The notes under the pieces were generated by a model. It had not been told where the DNA came from. It searched no databases and saw only the letters and a list, made by a program, of their open reading frames with translations. The position numbers and the translations under genes were made by a program. Positions 26,373 to 35,336 of a DNA stretch of 64,000 bases are shown here, piece by piece (the first letter of the stretch is position 1; each line of letters begins with the position of its first letter). Origin of the DNA: Bacteroidota bacterium (GTDB taxonomy: Bacteria > Bacteroidota > Rhodothermia > Balneolales > Balneolaceae); the NCBI GenBank assembly GCA_027621355.1, contig JAQCBZ010000004.1, forward strand, positions 26,076 through 90,075, given 5' to 3'.

Positions 26373-27353
26373 TTACAACTCTATCGCGATCCCGGCCGAA
26401 AGCACTTGGCTCACTTGAATGTCTGGGCTAAAATCCCTGTCATAGACCAAATCAAACTGAAAGGTGGTGCGAAGATAAGAATTGATCCGCCCGACAAACT
26501 TGTTGCTCAGGTTCACATCCGTCTCTTTAAACGGATCTACTAGCGAAGTAAATGTATCAAGGTTTCCAATGTATTGCACATTTTCCATGAGTTGTTCCTT
26601 AAAGGCAAGACCCATGGTAATCCCCCCTTCGTTACGCACTTTGTCGTTACCCTCTAAACCATATCGTGATCCAATGGACGATCGTCGGACGTAGGTTTGC
26701 TTGAGTCCCAATCCAAACTCCAATGAATATTGTCCCGTGGTCATCGCAAGGCCTGCGTTTTCTGAAAACACCAACGGGGCCAACCACGATGAGACCAGTT
26801 CGTCAGGGTCATTGGGATCACTCGCATATTTAAATCCTTCATTAAACTGAGTCGACACCATGAGATTTGCAAAGACATTAATCTTGCGATTATCAGGACT
26901 CAGGCTGTAAAGAAATCGGTGTCTGAACTCAATGAGATCCTCTGTTTTTCGACTTCCTGTGTTTTCTAGACGCGCATATCCGTATTTGAGCGTGAGCCTT
27001 GTACCATACTGGAACCGCTCGTCACGATAGAGATAGAGGGCATTCGATTCCCCCGTGATCGCAATCGTATTGACACCTCCCTTGGACCAATTCCTATAGC
27101 TCGCCTGCGTTCCATTGACGCCCCCTGACCATGAGAACTCTCCCCCGCGCAGCGTGTCCGGAAAGACAATAGATTGTTGAGAAACTGCAGGTGAGATGGA
27201 AAATGCAACCCAAATCAGCAGGAACATTCCTACAAAGGCGGCGCGACACAATGCACGACACAATGCACGAGCCACCAAATTTTGGTTCACGTATTGGCTG
27301 TAGTGGGTCAAATTTTGGACCTGGCAGTTAGACAAATGGGTAGGTTTATGCAT
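26373..27353 (-). CDS. DUF3078 outer-membrane beta-barrel-like protein
   Basis: Exported protein of about 326 residues. The DUF3078 hallmark is the segment WSGGVNGTQASYRNWSKGGVN and ALYLYRDERFQYGTRLTLKY just after the signal peptide (cleavage near PAVSQQ). The rest alternates like beta strands (EFRHRFLYSL, LEFGLGLKQTYV, TTFQFDLVYD) and ends in the hydrophobic AGIAIEL. The function of the family is unknown, but it is common in Bacteroidota. The ATG at 27353 is one possible start; a longer frame begins at 27377. The N-region contains a 12-bp tandem duplication (27245-27268) that repeats RALC. Confidence 0.78.
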   Translation of the reverse strand: MHKPTHLSNCQVQNLTHYSQYVNQNLVARALCRALCRAAFVGMFLLIWVAFSISPAVSQQSIVFPDTLRGGEFSWSGGVNGTQASYRNWSKGGVNTIAITGESNALYLYRDERFQYGTRLTLKYGYARLENTGSRKTEDLIEFRHRFLYSLSPDNRKINVFANLMVSTQFNEGFKYASDPNDPDELVSSWLAPLVFSENAGLAMTTGQYSLEFGLGLKQTYVRRSSIGSRYGLEGNDKVRNEGGITMGLAFKEQLMENVQYIGNLDTFTSLVDPFKETDVNLSNKFVGRINSYLRTTFQFDLVYDRDFSPDIQVSQVLSAGIAIEL

Positions 27354-27453
27354 CACTAGAGTTGGAATCATCAACATGTGCTCACGGTATGAAGGTAATC
27401 AATGGGGGCTCATCTTAGCAATGACGGAGCAAGAACAAGTCGTGTATCCTTAG

Positions 27454-27482
27454 TTGATTTCTGCATGGTTCGTCTTTATATT
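27454..27482 (+). promoter_or_regulatory. Promoter of tRNA-Gln
   Basis: TTGATT (27454-27459) and TATATT (27477-27482) are separated by 17 nt, close to the sigma-70 consensus, and lie 26 nt before the mature tRNA 5' end. Confidence 0.6.
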
Positions 27483-27508
27483 TAATGTTCTGTCAGAAAT
27501 TCGGACTT

Positions 27509-27579
27509 TGCCCGGTCGTCTAATGGCAGGACAGCTGGTTTTGGTCCAGTATGTGGGGGTTCGAGTCCTCCCCGGGCAA
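27509..27579 (+). tRNA. glnT: tRNA-Gln (anticodon TTG)
   Basis: The cloverleaf is complete: acceptor TGCCCGG/CCGGGCA, D arm GTC..GAC-type with AATGGCAGG loop, anticodon arm GCTGG-TTTTGGT-CCAGT giving anticodon TTG, and T arm GGGGG-TTCGAGT-CCTCC. CCA is not encoded. It lies immediately upstream of prs in the same orientation. Confidence 0.93.
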
Positions 27580-27648
27580 CACACTCTCAAAGCTTGGAGC
27601 TAGGATCCCAGGCTCAATTGTAACTTACCTGATGCGTACGGGGTATTT

Positions 27649-28581
27649 TTGGAATCACCACTCGCCATCTTTGCGGGACGAAGCAATCAAGCTTTAGGGC
27701 GTGCTATAGCTGAGCATTATGGTGCTTCACTTGGCGATGTGACCATCAAATCGTTCTCTGATGGTGAGCTATATATTAAGTTTGAGCAGAGTATCCGAGG
27801 TGAGGATATTTACATTATCCAATCTACCCCTCCGCCGAGTGATACTATTTTTGAGTTACTTCTCATGCTGGACGCGGCAAAACGTGCCTCTGTTCGGAGA
27901 GTTACAGCGGTTATCCCATACTTTGGGTATGCACGTCAAGACCGAAAAGATCAACCTCGAGTCTCAATTGCTGCAAAACTGATGGCGAACCTCATTACTG
28001 AGGCAGGGGCCGATCGTGTTTTGACCATGGATCTTCATGCGGCTCAAATTCAAGGGTTTTTTGACATCCCTTTAGATCATTTGTACGCAAGTAGAGTGTT
28101 TATCGACTATTTTGCGGCCAATCCTATTGAAAATCTTGTGGTCGTTGCCCCTGATGTGGGTTCTTTAAAAATGGCTCGCTCCTACTCGAAACGTTTGGGT
28201 GCCACATTAGCATTTATCGATAAGCGACGCCCCGCTCAGAATGTTGCAGAAGTGATGAACATCATCGGAGACGTTGAAGGGAAAAATGTACTTATCGTGG
28301 ATGATTTAATTGATACTGCTGGAACCATCACCAATGCTGCTGTCGCGTTGAAGGAGCGCGGTGCATTGAGCATCCAGGCGGCCTGTACCCACCCTATCCT
28401 GTCGGGTCCTGCGTTTCAACGCATTGAGGACTCACCCATCGACATGATGTTGGTCACCGACACAGTCCCATTATCTCGCCCCTCAAGCAAGCTCAAAGTG
28501 CTGAGTGTGGCTGCCATATTCGCTGAAGCCATCCAACGGATTCACACGAATGACACCATCAGTGCGTTGTTTAATGACTAA
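27649..28581 (+). CDS. prs: Ribose-phosphate pyrophosphokinase
   Basis: 310-residue cytosolic enzyme making phosphoribosyl pyrophosphate from ribose-5-phosphate and ATP for nucleotide, histidine and tryptophan synthesis. Motifs are IYIIQSTPPPSDTIFELLLM, the catalytic flexible loop YARQDRKDQPRVSI, DLHAAQIQGFFDIP, and the PRPP-binding loop VLIVDDLIDTAGTI. The start is TTG (TTG GAA TCA CCA) at 27649; the ATG at 27631 is out of frame, so the rare start seems real. It forms the conserved cluster prs-rplY-pth. Confidence 0.95.
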   Translation: MESPLAIFAGRSNQALGRAIAEHYGASLGDVTIKSFSDGELYIKFEQSIRGEDIYIIQSTPPPSDTIFELLLMLDAAKRASVRRVTAVIPYFGYARQDRKDQPRVSIAAKLMANLITEAGADRVLTMDLHAAQIQGFFDIPLDHLYASRVFIDYFAANPIENLVVVAPDVGSLKMARSYSKRLGATLAFIDKRRPAQNVAEVMNIIGDVEGKNVLIVDDLIDTAGTITNAAVALKERGALSIQAACTHPILSGPAFQRIEDSPIDMMLVTDTVPLSRPSSKLKVLSVAAIFAEAIQRIHTNDTISALFND

Positions 28582-28629
28582 GTCTTTGCAATAGCTCACT
28601 GAGTTTCAATAACCTAAACATCATCTATC

Positions 28630-29301
28630 ATGACGCCTCCGGAAGTAACAAAAATAGAAGGAATCAAGCGCGAGCTTGGGCGTAAATCAGCGTCCAACCT
28701 TCGTGCCTCCAGACGAGTTCCTGCTGTTTTGTATGGCCCAAACGTCACAGATAATATCCACTTTTCGGTCGAAGAGATCGCGTTGGAAAAAATTCTGTCC
28801 GTGCCTACAACAAAACTGCAAGACATTACCATTGACGGCCAGAATTACAGGACTTTATTAAAAAATGTGGAGTTTGATCCGATTACGGACAAGCCTCTAC
28901 ACGCAGATTTTTATGTCCTTAGCGATTCCCATCCAGTAAGCCTAAAAGTTCCTATTCGATTGATTGGAACTCCTCGTGGTGTTCTTGAAGGGGGTGGACG
29001 CATGTTCCAGCCACTCAAGATTATGCGTATTAAGGTGCTTCCAGACAAAATTCCTGCTGATTTTTCGCTTAATGTAAGCCATCTAAACATTGGTGATGTC
29101 TTGCGAGTTTCAGATGTTGACATGGATGGGATTATCCCATTGGACGCAAGCACAAGAACCATTGTTGTCATTAAACCACCTAAAGGAGCACTTGTTGAAG
29201 AAACCCCTGAGCTTGAAGAGGGTGATGAGGATGAAACAAGTGACGCTTCAGAATCAGGTAGTGGTGACGATGGTAGCTCTGAAGAAAGCAACGAGTCATA
29301 A
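28630..29301 (+). CDS. rplY: 50S ribosomal protein L25, long CTC/TL5 form
   Basis: 223 residues: an N-terminal 5S rRNA-binding L25 domain (about 8-95, GRKSASNLRASRRVPAVLYG and LKNVEFDPITDKPLHADF) and the C-terminal beta domain of the general-stress CTC type (VPIRLIGTPRGVLEGGGRM, VSHLNIGDVLRVSD). It ends in a strongly acidic Glu/Asp/Ser tail of about 35 residues. Spaced between prs and pth, as in many bacteria. Confidence 0.95.
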   Translation: MTPPEVTKIEGIKRELGRKSASNLRASRRVPAVLYGPNVTDNIHFSVEEIALEKILSVPTTKLQDITIDGQNYRTLLKNVEFDPITDKPLHADFYVLSDSHPVSLKVPIRLIGTPRGVLEGGGRMFQPLKIMRIKVLPDKIPADFSLNVSHLNIGDVLRVSDVDMDGIIPLDASTRTIVVIKPPKGALVEETPELEEGDEDETSDASESGSGDDGSSEESNES

Positions 29302-29367
29302 ATCCATTATGAGTGTCAATTCTAGGGGAAGACAGGACGAATTGATGCTCTTCATGGCCCCATCGCG

Positions 29368-29955
29368 ATGAAAATGATCACAGGACTCGGTAATCCAGGC
29401 AATGCATATTGGGACACACGTCACAATGTAGGCTTTGATATTGCCGATGTCCTGATTGATCAATATGGTCAGGGTGAGCGATCGAACACGGGCTCCTACG
29501 AAATAGCAGAATGTCGTTTCAAAGGTCAAACGTTTATGGTGATGAAGCCCATGACCTTCATGAATCGAAGTGGTAGTGCCGTAACCAAAGCACTAGCTCA
29601 CACTCAGGTCTCCTTGGATGATATGATTGTATGTTACGACGATTTGAATCTACCCCTTGGTGAACTCCGCATGAAGCATGGAGGTAGTGCTGGGGGGCAT
29701 AATGGTATTCAAGATATCATCGATCAAACTGGGACCCGTGAATTTCCACGATTACGATTTGGTATAGGCAACGATTTCCCCCGAGGAATGCAAGTTGAAT
29801 ATGTTCTTTCACGATTTTCTTCGAGTGAGAAGGAAATTGTGGATGAGGCTACAGAACTTGCAGTTGAAGCCCTTACAACCTTCATCCGAGCTGATCTAAC
29901 CACAGCAATGAATCACTTTAACAAGAAGACTATACAACCAAAAACTCAAACATAA
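29368..29955 (+). CDS. pth: Peptidyl-tRNA hydrolase
   Basis: 195-residue enzyme that releases tRNA from prematurely dropped peptidyl-tRNA. The active-site histidine lies in [12 protein letters not shown] (about residue 20), with [17 protein letters not shown] at the start, [28 protein letters not shown] and [13 protein letters not shown]. Its stop is four bases before the hppA start, so the two genes are probably co-transcribed. Confidence 0.95.
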   Translation: MKMITGLGNPGNAYWDTRHNVGFDIADVLIDQYGQGERSNTGSYEIAECRFKGQTFMVMKPMTFMNRSGSAVTKALAHTQVSLDDMIVCYDDLNLPLGELRMKHGGSAGGHNGIQDIIDQTGTREFPRLRFGIGNDFPRGMQVEYVLSRFSSSEKEIVDEATELAVEALTTFIRADLTTAMNHFNKKTIQPKTQT

Positions 29956-29959
29956 ACTC

Positions 29960-32152
29960 ATGTTAATCACACTCATCTCTCTGATACCCGCAGCGGGTAT
30001 CCTAGCCTTGCTCTTCACGGCAATCAAAAGCCAGTGGGTAGCCAAGCAAGAGGTCGGAACAGAAAAAATGGCTCGTATTGCGGAAAGCATTACTGAAGGA
30101 GCTATGGCATTTCTCAAAGCGGAGTACAAAATCTTATCCATCTTTGTGGTGCTTGTGGCTGCCCTTTTAGGATTTTCCGCAGATGCTGAAACCTCATCAC
30201 CATTCGTTGCCTTATCCTTTATCGTCGGAGCTGTCTGTTCCGGCCTAGCTGGATTTATCGGTATGCGTGTCGCAACCAAAGCCAATGTTCGCACGACTCA
30301 TGCCGCTCGTACTAGCCTTGGCGCAGGTCTTAACGTCGCTTTTGCGGGTGGATCTGTCATGGGCCTTGGTGTTGTAGGACTAGGCCTTTTGGGTCTTGGT
30401 GGCCTATTTTTCCTTTACCAATCGATGTTTGGACTTGAAGTGGATGGGGTAAACAAGGTCCTTACCGTTATCACTAGTTTCTCTTTTGGAGCCTCTTCGA
30501 TCGCTCTGTTTGCACGTGTAGGTGGGGGAATCTATACCAAAGCTGCGGACGTGGGGGCTGACCTTGTGGGGAAAGTCGAAGCAGGAATCCCTGAAGATCA
30601 CCCACTAAACCCTGCTACGATTGCCGATAATGTTGGTGATAACGTTGGAGACGTTGCCGGTATGGGCGCCGATCTGTTTGAATCGTATGTTGGCTCTATC
30701 ATTGGAGCCATGGTCTTGGGTGCAGCCTTCATGGTTGTACCAAGTTTTGCAGACAGCATCGACTTTGAAGGATTAAACGCAGTCATTTTACCTATGGTTT
30801 TGGCAGGTGTTGGAATTATCACCTCCATTATCGGGACCTTTTTTGTGCGTGTGAAAGAGGGTGGAAATCCTCAAAAAGCGCTCAATATTGGTGAGTTTTC
30901 AGCGGCCCTGATCATGCTTGTAGCATCTTATTTCTTGATTACGTGGATTCTTCCTGCACAATGGACCTTTGATGGGAAAGAATACAGCGCTCTTGGGGTG
31001 TTCTGGGCAACATTATTCGGTCTAGGTGCAGGCCTCACCATCGGTCTCATTACTGAGTATTACACGGGTACGGGCACGCGTCCAGTCCTTTCGATTGTGC
31101 GTCAATCCTTGACTGGATCTGCAACCAATATCATTGCTGGACTTGGTGTAGGGATGATCTCTACTGCGATTCCAATCATCATCATTGCTGTCGCCATTTT
31201 AGGAGCTTACCACTTTGCAGGTCTCTATGGAATTGCGATTGCGGCTGTGGGAATGCTTTCCAACACAGGGGTGCAGTTGGCTGTTGATGCGTATGGCCCG
31301 ATTTCTGACAATGCCGGTGGTATTGCCGAGATGGCTGAGCTTCCAAAAGAAGTACGTCAACGTACCGACAAATTGGATGCAGTTGGTAACACGACTGCTG
31401 CCATTGGAAAAGGTTTTGCGATTGGATCTGCAGCGTTGACTGCACTCGCGTTATTCTCAGCATTCATCACATCTTATAACGTTGCCAATCCAGACAATCC
31501 ACTTGTTTCGATCTCTATCACCAATCCAAGTGTGATGGCATCCCTTTTTGTGGGAGCCATGTTGCCGTTCCTTTTCTCTGCGCTTTCTATGCAAGCTGTG
31601 GGTCGTGCTGCCATGGCTATGATTGAGGAAGTACGCCGTCAGTTTAACACAATTCCTGAGCTTCGTGCCGCATTGGATGTGATGACCAAAAACGATGGAA
31701 AAGAAATGGATACATGGAGTGATGCGGATCGCAAAATTTTTGATGCAGCAGATGGAAAGGCTGAGTATGCAAAATGTGTGGAGATTTCCACAACAGCTTC
31801 GATCCGTGAAATGGTCCTTCCTGGGCTTCTCGCAGTTGCCGTTCCAGTCGCTTTTGGTTTCCTTGGCGGTGCAGAAATGCTTGGTGGGCTGCTTGCCGGT
31901 GTGACAGCATCAGGTGTATTAATGGCCCTATTCCAGTCTAATGCGGGTGGAGCTTGGGATAATGCCAAAAAAATGATCGAAGAAGGTGTCGAGATTAACG
32001 GCGAGATGTATTACAAAGGATCAGAGCCTCACAAGGCAGCTGTCGTTGGTGATACCGTAGGTGATCCTTTCAAAGATACCTCTGGACCTTCACTCAACAT
32101 CTTGATCAAGCTTATGTCTGTTGTGGCACTTGTGATTGCCGGTATGATTTAA
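29960..32152 (+). CDS. hppA: Membrane-bound ion-pumping pyrophosphatase, K+-dependent subtype
   Basis: 730-residue, about 16-helix membrane pyrophosphatase that hydrolyses PPi to pump H+ or Na+. Acidic catalytic motifs are visible: [36 protein letters not shown] and [18 protein letters not shown]. The segment [20 protein letters not shown] has Ala and Gly at the positions where K+-independent H+-pumps have Lys and Thr, placing it in the K+-dependent group, which includes Na+- and H+-pumping members. With NhaC in the same window a sodium role is possible but not shown. It follows pth in a single run. Confidence 0.95.
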   Translation: MLITLISLIPAAGILALLFTAIKSQWVAKQEVGTEKMARIAESITEGAMAFLKAEYKILSIFVVLVAALLGFSADAETSSPFVALSFIVGAVCSGLAGFIGMRVATKANVRTTHAARTSLGAGLNVAFAGGSVMGLGVVGLGLLGLGGLFFLYQSMFGLEVDGVNKVLTVITSFSFGASSIALFARVGGGIYTKAADVGADLVGKVEAGIPEDHPLNPATIADNVGDNVGDVAGMGADLFESYVGSIIGAMVLGAAFMVVPSFADSIDFEGLNAVILPMVLAGVGIITSIIGTFFVRVKEGGNPQKALNIGEFSAALIMLVASYFLITWILPAQWTFDGKEYSALGVFWATLFGLGAGLTIGLITEYYTGTGTRPVLSIVRQSLTGSATNIIAGLGVGMISTAIPIIIIAVAILGAYHFAGLYGIAIAAVGMLSNTGVQLAVDAYGPISDNAGGIAEMAELPKEVRQRTDKLDAVGNTTAAIGKGFAIGSAALTALALFSAFITSYNVANPDNPLVSISITNPSVMASLFVGAMLPFLFSALSMQAVGRAAMAMIEEVRRQFNTIPELRAALDVMTKNDGKEMDTWSDADRKIFDAADGKAEYAKCVEISTTASIREMVLPGLLAVAVPVAFGFLGGAEMLGGLLAGVTASGVLMALFQSNAGGAWDNAKKMIEEGVEINGEMYYKGSEPHKAAVVGDTVGDPFKDTSGPSLNILIKLMSVVALVIAGMI

Positions 32153-32156
32153 GCCT

Positions 32157-32864
32157 ATGTATATCCTCAAGTGGATTTTTGACCATGACTTGAGACTTCA
32201 TGATTTGATTCATCCCCCTTTATCGCAAATGGGGGATGAACCATCTCATTCAAAAGTTTCGGATCGTTCATTAGAAGATTTTTTATCCCCTGATCCGACC
32301 TATTCACGTTTTTATTTTAGTGCGACTAATCTTGATGCCGAACATTTTGGCTTGAGTATTTATCCTCAGGTTGAGTCTTTTTTTAGTGGACTCGACCATC
32401 ACTTTGGCGAAACGGCCCGGTGGACGACAAGAGGACCTCAAGTGTCGATTTACCAGTGTATGCAGGCACTCTACCATGGACAGTGTGTGATTGTTACTCC
32501 TCCTAATGAAACGGTTGATCCTGAAATCTTACGATCCATGAGTATTACATCTGGTGAGGAGCCTACCAAGCACCGTGCTTTATTGGGTGATCAACTCCAA
32601 AAAGGCCATACAGTCTTGTTCAAAGAACAATCTCATCATGGCTACGATCTCCAGATGTACACTCCACGTAATATCTACGGCGACTTATTCGCCTTCATGA
32701 AAAACCTTGCCTTCTTAGACCCAGAGCAAACTCCAACTCGTTTGTTTAGTATTAATGCCAAACGGATGAGATCAGAGCGTCAATTTTATTTTGAGATGTG
32801 GAGCCTTGACCAACCTCCTCATGGCTTTGAAGAGGTGTTTCCCAAAACCGATGCCCCGTACTGA
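32157..32864 (+). CDS. Conserved-looking cytosolic protein of unknown function
   Basis: 235 residues starting MYILKWIFDHDLRLHDL, only 4 nt after the hppA stop, so probably co-transcribed with it. There is no signal peptide or membrane helix. I do not recognise a family. Histidine- and tryptophan-rich clusters occur (GLDHHFGETARWTTRG, EQSHHGYDLQMY). The C-terminal 46 bases overlap the convergent propeller gene. The tight coupling to hppA is the only clue to role. Confidence 0.7.
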   Translation: MYILKWIFDHDLRLHDLIHPPLSQMGDEPSHSKVSDRSLEDFLSPDPTYSRFYFSATNLDAEHFGLSIYPQVESFFSGLDHHFGETARWTTRGPQVSIYQCMQALYHGQCVIVTPPNETVDPEILRSMSITSGEEPTKHRALLGDQLQKGHTVLFKEQSHHGYDLQMYTPRNIYGDLFAFMKNLAFLDPEQTPTRLFSINAKRMRSERQFYFEMWSLDQPPHGFEEVFPKTDAPY

Positions 32865-33946
32865 TCTGTAGAGGGCAGTGGATACCTCACAACGTGTGTC
32901 GATTCAGAATCTTCATCGACATAGTGAAGCAATACTCCGTTATCCCCCATAACAAATTCACTGAATAGCGTACCTGTTCGAATCGATTGTAAGTAATCGC
33001 CTGTTTCTGAGTCATATAGATCTATACGACTCATTAATCCATCTGTTCTACCCGAAAAAGAGATCCATAACATTTGATCGAACACATGGATATGTCCAAT
33101 GGATCGCTTGGCTTTGGGATTGATGGTAAAGTATCGACCCAAATCGTTTTCACCTTGCACCAGGAGTTGTTCGTTTTCTTCAAATCCTACAAGATCCCGA
33201 CTCCAACGCAAGGTCCCATCTGAATTGTAACTACGAAGGTAATCAAAGTAGAAAGCTCCAAATACTAATCGATTTTGATTACAAAGGACGGCTCCATCGC
33301 GATGAAAGATAGAGGACTGACTAAATCGTGGTATCTGTTGAAAGTGTGCTTTAATGATGCCTTCTGTGTCTAGATAAGCGAACATCCCTTTCTTGTGATG
33401 ATTTTCTAGCAACACATAAAACGAACCGTCTGTACACGTCGCCAACCTTGAAGGCGTCACTCGATCGAGTTCAATAGTACGATCCCACTCACCTTTTAAT
33501 GTCCATTCCACAATGCGTCGATTCACGACGTCGGTTAAGAAGAGTCCATTGGATGAGGGTTGTATGTCAAACAGGTTCCCTACTTGATGTGTCCCTTCCC
33601 CCAAAGGATATATCCATTCCTCTCCATACGCTAGATGAAGCCCTGATGAGATATCAAACGCTATGACACTTTCACGGCGGAAGTCTAAAAAAGCAAGGGA
33701 ATAATCGTCCAACAGGGTCATTCTATTTAAGAAGTAGTACCCCTTTGACTGCAGATCAAGCGTATCTAGGGCTTCGCCAAGATCAATCCACTTCAATCTG
33801 TCGGCTTTCTGTGGCGTGACATCTGATAAGGACTGCGCATTCGTCAAGGAGGCGCCCCATGTCAAAAAACTGACCAGCAAAGCAATCCCAGCAAAAAAGC
33901 AGGATCCTCGAGTGGACCCTGAATGATAGATTCCTGGCGTACTCAT
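32819..33946 (-). CDS. Secreted 6-bladed beta-propeller protein
   Basis: About 375 residues with a signal peptide (hydrophobic FFAGIALLVSFLTWGASL, cleavage near TNAQ) and repeated beta-propeller-like blades (YYFLNRMTLLDDYSLAFLDF, NLFDIQPSSNGLFLTDVV, HIHVFDQMLWISFSG). It resembles the 6-bladed propeller/BF3886-like family of Bacteroidota, whose ligands are unknown. The ATG at 33946 overlaps the stop of the upstream Cys-rich gene by four bases (ATGA), so translation is coupled; an ATG at 33955 would add three residues. The 3' end overlaps the convergent 32157-32864 gene. Confidence 0.75.
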   Translation of the reverse strand: MSTPGIYHSGSTRGSCFFAGIALLVSFLTWGASLTNAQSLSDVTPQKADRLKWIDLGEALDTLDLQSKGYYFLNRMTLLDDYSLAFLDFRRESVIAFDISSGLHLAYGEEWIYPLGEGTHQVGNLFDIQPSSNGLFLTDVVNRRIVEWTLKGEWDRTIELDRVTPSRLATCTDGSFYVLLENHHKKGMFAYLDTEGIIKAHFQQIPRFSQSSIFHRDGAVLCNQNRLVFGAFYFDYLRSYNSDGTLRWSRDLVGFEENEQLLVQGENDLGRYFTINPKAKRSIGHIHVFDQMLWISFSGRTDGLMSRIDLYDSETGDYLQSIRTGTLFSEFVMGDNGVLLHYVDEDSESTHVVRYPLPSTDQYGASVLGNTSSKP

Positions 33947-34350
33947 CGCGACCACACCGTGTTATTGCGAGACTTCTCACCGGTGCAATGTCTTGTCAGT
34001 GTAAAGCCAAATATTTGGAAGATAACGTAGGACTTGCAGTACTGATCACGGCCAGAGCATCCCATACGTTGACAAGGACCTGGGCCCCAAAAAGCATCCT
34101 CGGATGCGGCTGCGTTCATGAGTTCTGCGACATAACCACGTTGATCCATCCGAAAAGAGGCATCTGGACGGATCACGCTGTTCGGTTGACACCCGAATGC
34201 AAAAGCCCCATCTGTTGTGAAAATGATCGAGCTTTCCACTCCAGGAATTGGGTCTTCCGTGGTCGATGCGTTTGCTGAGATAGGTTGAAGCAAGAGTCCT
34301 AAAAGGAGTGTGCATAGCCCTATGCAGGAGTATTTATAGGTTATCTTCAT
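33943..34350 (-). CDS. Small secreted cysteine-rich protein
   Basis: 135 residues: signal peptide (MKITYKYSCIGLCTLLLGLL, cleavage near SANA-ST at 28) and a mature part with five cysteines at 54, 93, 98, 105 and 122, suggesting disulfides. No named domain is seen. The ATGA overlap with the propeller gene indicates a functional pair. The pairing recalls the Bacteroidota NVEALA-type small Cys-containing secreted proteins encoded next to 6-bladed propellers; that comparison is from memory and not an assignment. The ATG at 34350 fits the signal peptide better than the upstream one at 34410. Confidence 0.7.
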   Translation of the reverse strand: MKITYKYSCIGLCTLLLGLLLQPISANASTTEDPIPGVESSIIFTTDGAFAFGCQPNSVIRPDASFRMDQRGYVAELMNAAASEDAFWGPGPCQRMGCSGRDQYCKSYVIFQIFGFTLTRHCTGEKSRNNTVWSR

Positions 34351-34473
34351 GAGAGTGATGGATGTTGAGTTAGGATTTTTGGAGGACGTGTGTGCGTGAT
34401 ACACAACCATCCCCCTGCGTCTCTAACAGAGCCTTCACATCTCGATTCCTTACACGATTAAATGATTATTTTT

Positions 34474-35295
34474 TTATCTCTTTCGACAAAAAAAGATCAT
34501 CCTTGAGGACATTTGGGAGTCAAACGGTTGACCATCATAATGGCCTGCCATCACTTCAATGGATAGACCCACCTCAGCAAACTGTTTTTCGAACCACGAT
34601 TGAGGGTGTAATCGCACCTCTTCACGTGCGTGATATTCCTCTGGAAGGTCCTCGATCACGTCATCTTCCCCCTCCAGAGCAGTGCGTGGTGTGTGCTTCT
34701 CGAAGTGCATTTCCTTGACAACACGATCTACATTCAAAGATCGTTTGATATGTACATTATAGCCGGGTATGGACTGCTCTTCCAATTCTTGAAGGTTAGA
34801 AACAACCCATGTGGGATTGAGTGTATCCATTAAGAACCATCCATCAGTGGCCATCATCTGAACCACAGCATCGAGCACGCGTCGATCATCCATTGGATCA
34901 ACGAAGTAGCCAAAAGAGGTGAAAAGGTTAAAAATCCCATCAAATGTTGTTGGCAGGGGCTCTCTCATATCTCCCTGAAGAAAGGTAACGGATGAAGACA
35001 CCTGAGCCTGTTCTGCCTTCAATCTTGCGTCCTTTAACGATTGAGATGATAAATCAAGACCTGTAACCGTGAACCCTCGTTGAGCTAGAGCAACGGAGTG
35101 CCTTCCCCGCCCACACCCTAAATCTAAGACATGAGAAGGCGGAGTAATATTGAGATCTCTTTCGAGCCAATCGACCAATTGTAATGCCTCTTGTCCATCT
35201 CGGTGTGCATATAGTAACTTATAGAATTGAGTATCAAACCACGTGGCATACCAAGGCTTGGATTCTGGTGAGGATGAGTCGGATCCTTGGGGCAT
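34474..35295 (-). CDS. Class I SAM-dependent methyltransferase
   Basis: 273-residue protein with a Rossmann-fold methyltransferase domain. Motif I is VLDLGCGRGRHS (56-67), followed by VTGLDLSSQSLKDA and a FNLFTSFGYF post-motif. The N-terminal AWYATWFDTQFYKLLYAHRD-like segment (about 14-33) and the long beta-rich insert near 180-230 are common in uncharacterised methyltransferases of this lineage. The substrate is unknown. It is divergent from pyrF with a 41-nt gap. Confidence 0.85.
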   Translation of the reverse strand: MPQGSDSSSPESKPWYATWFDTQFYKLLYAHRDGQEALQLVDWLERDLNITPPSHVLDLGCGRGRHSVALAQRGFTVTGLDLSSQSLKDARLKAEQAQVSSSVTFLQGDMREPLPTTFDGIFNLFTSFGYFVDPMDDRRVLDAVVQMMATDGWFLMDTLNPTWVVSNLQELEEQSIPGYNVHIKRSLNVDRVVKEMHFEKHTPRTALEGEDDVIEDLPEEYHAREEVRLHPQSWFEKQFAEVGLSIEVMAGHYDGQPFDSQMSSRMIFFCRKR

Positions 35296-35336
35296 AAATC
35301 GAGGGTTATTCGTGGGTTTTCGTAAATTGGCGCATC

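Noticed and set aside
27245..27268. 12-bp tandem duplication in the DUF3078 gene as a microsatellite switch
   Set aside because: Only two copies, a multiple of three bases, inside the signal-peptide N-region; it would not shift the frame.
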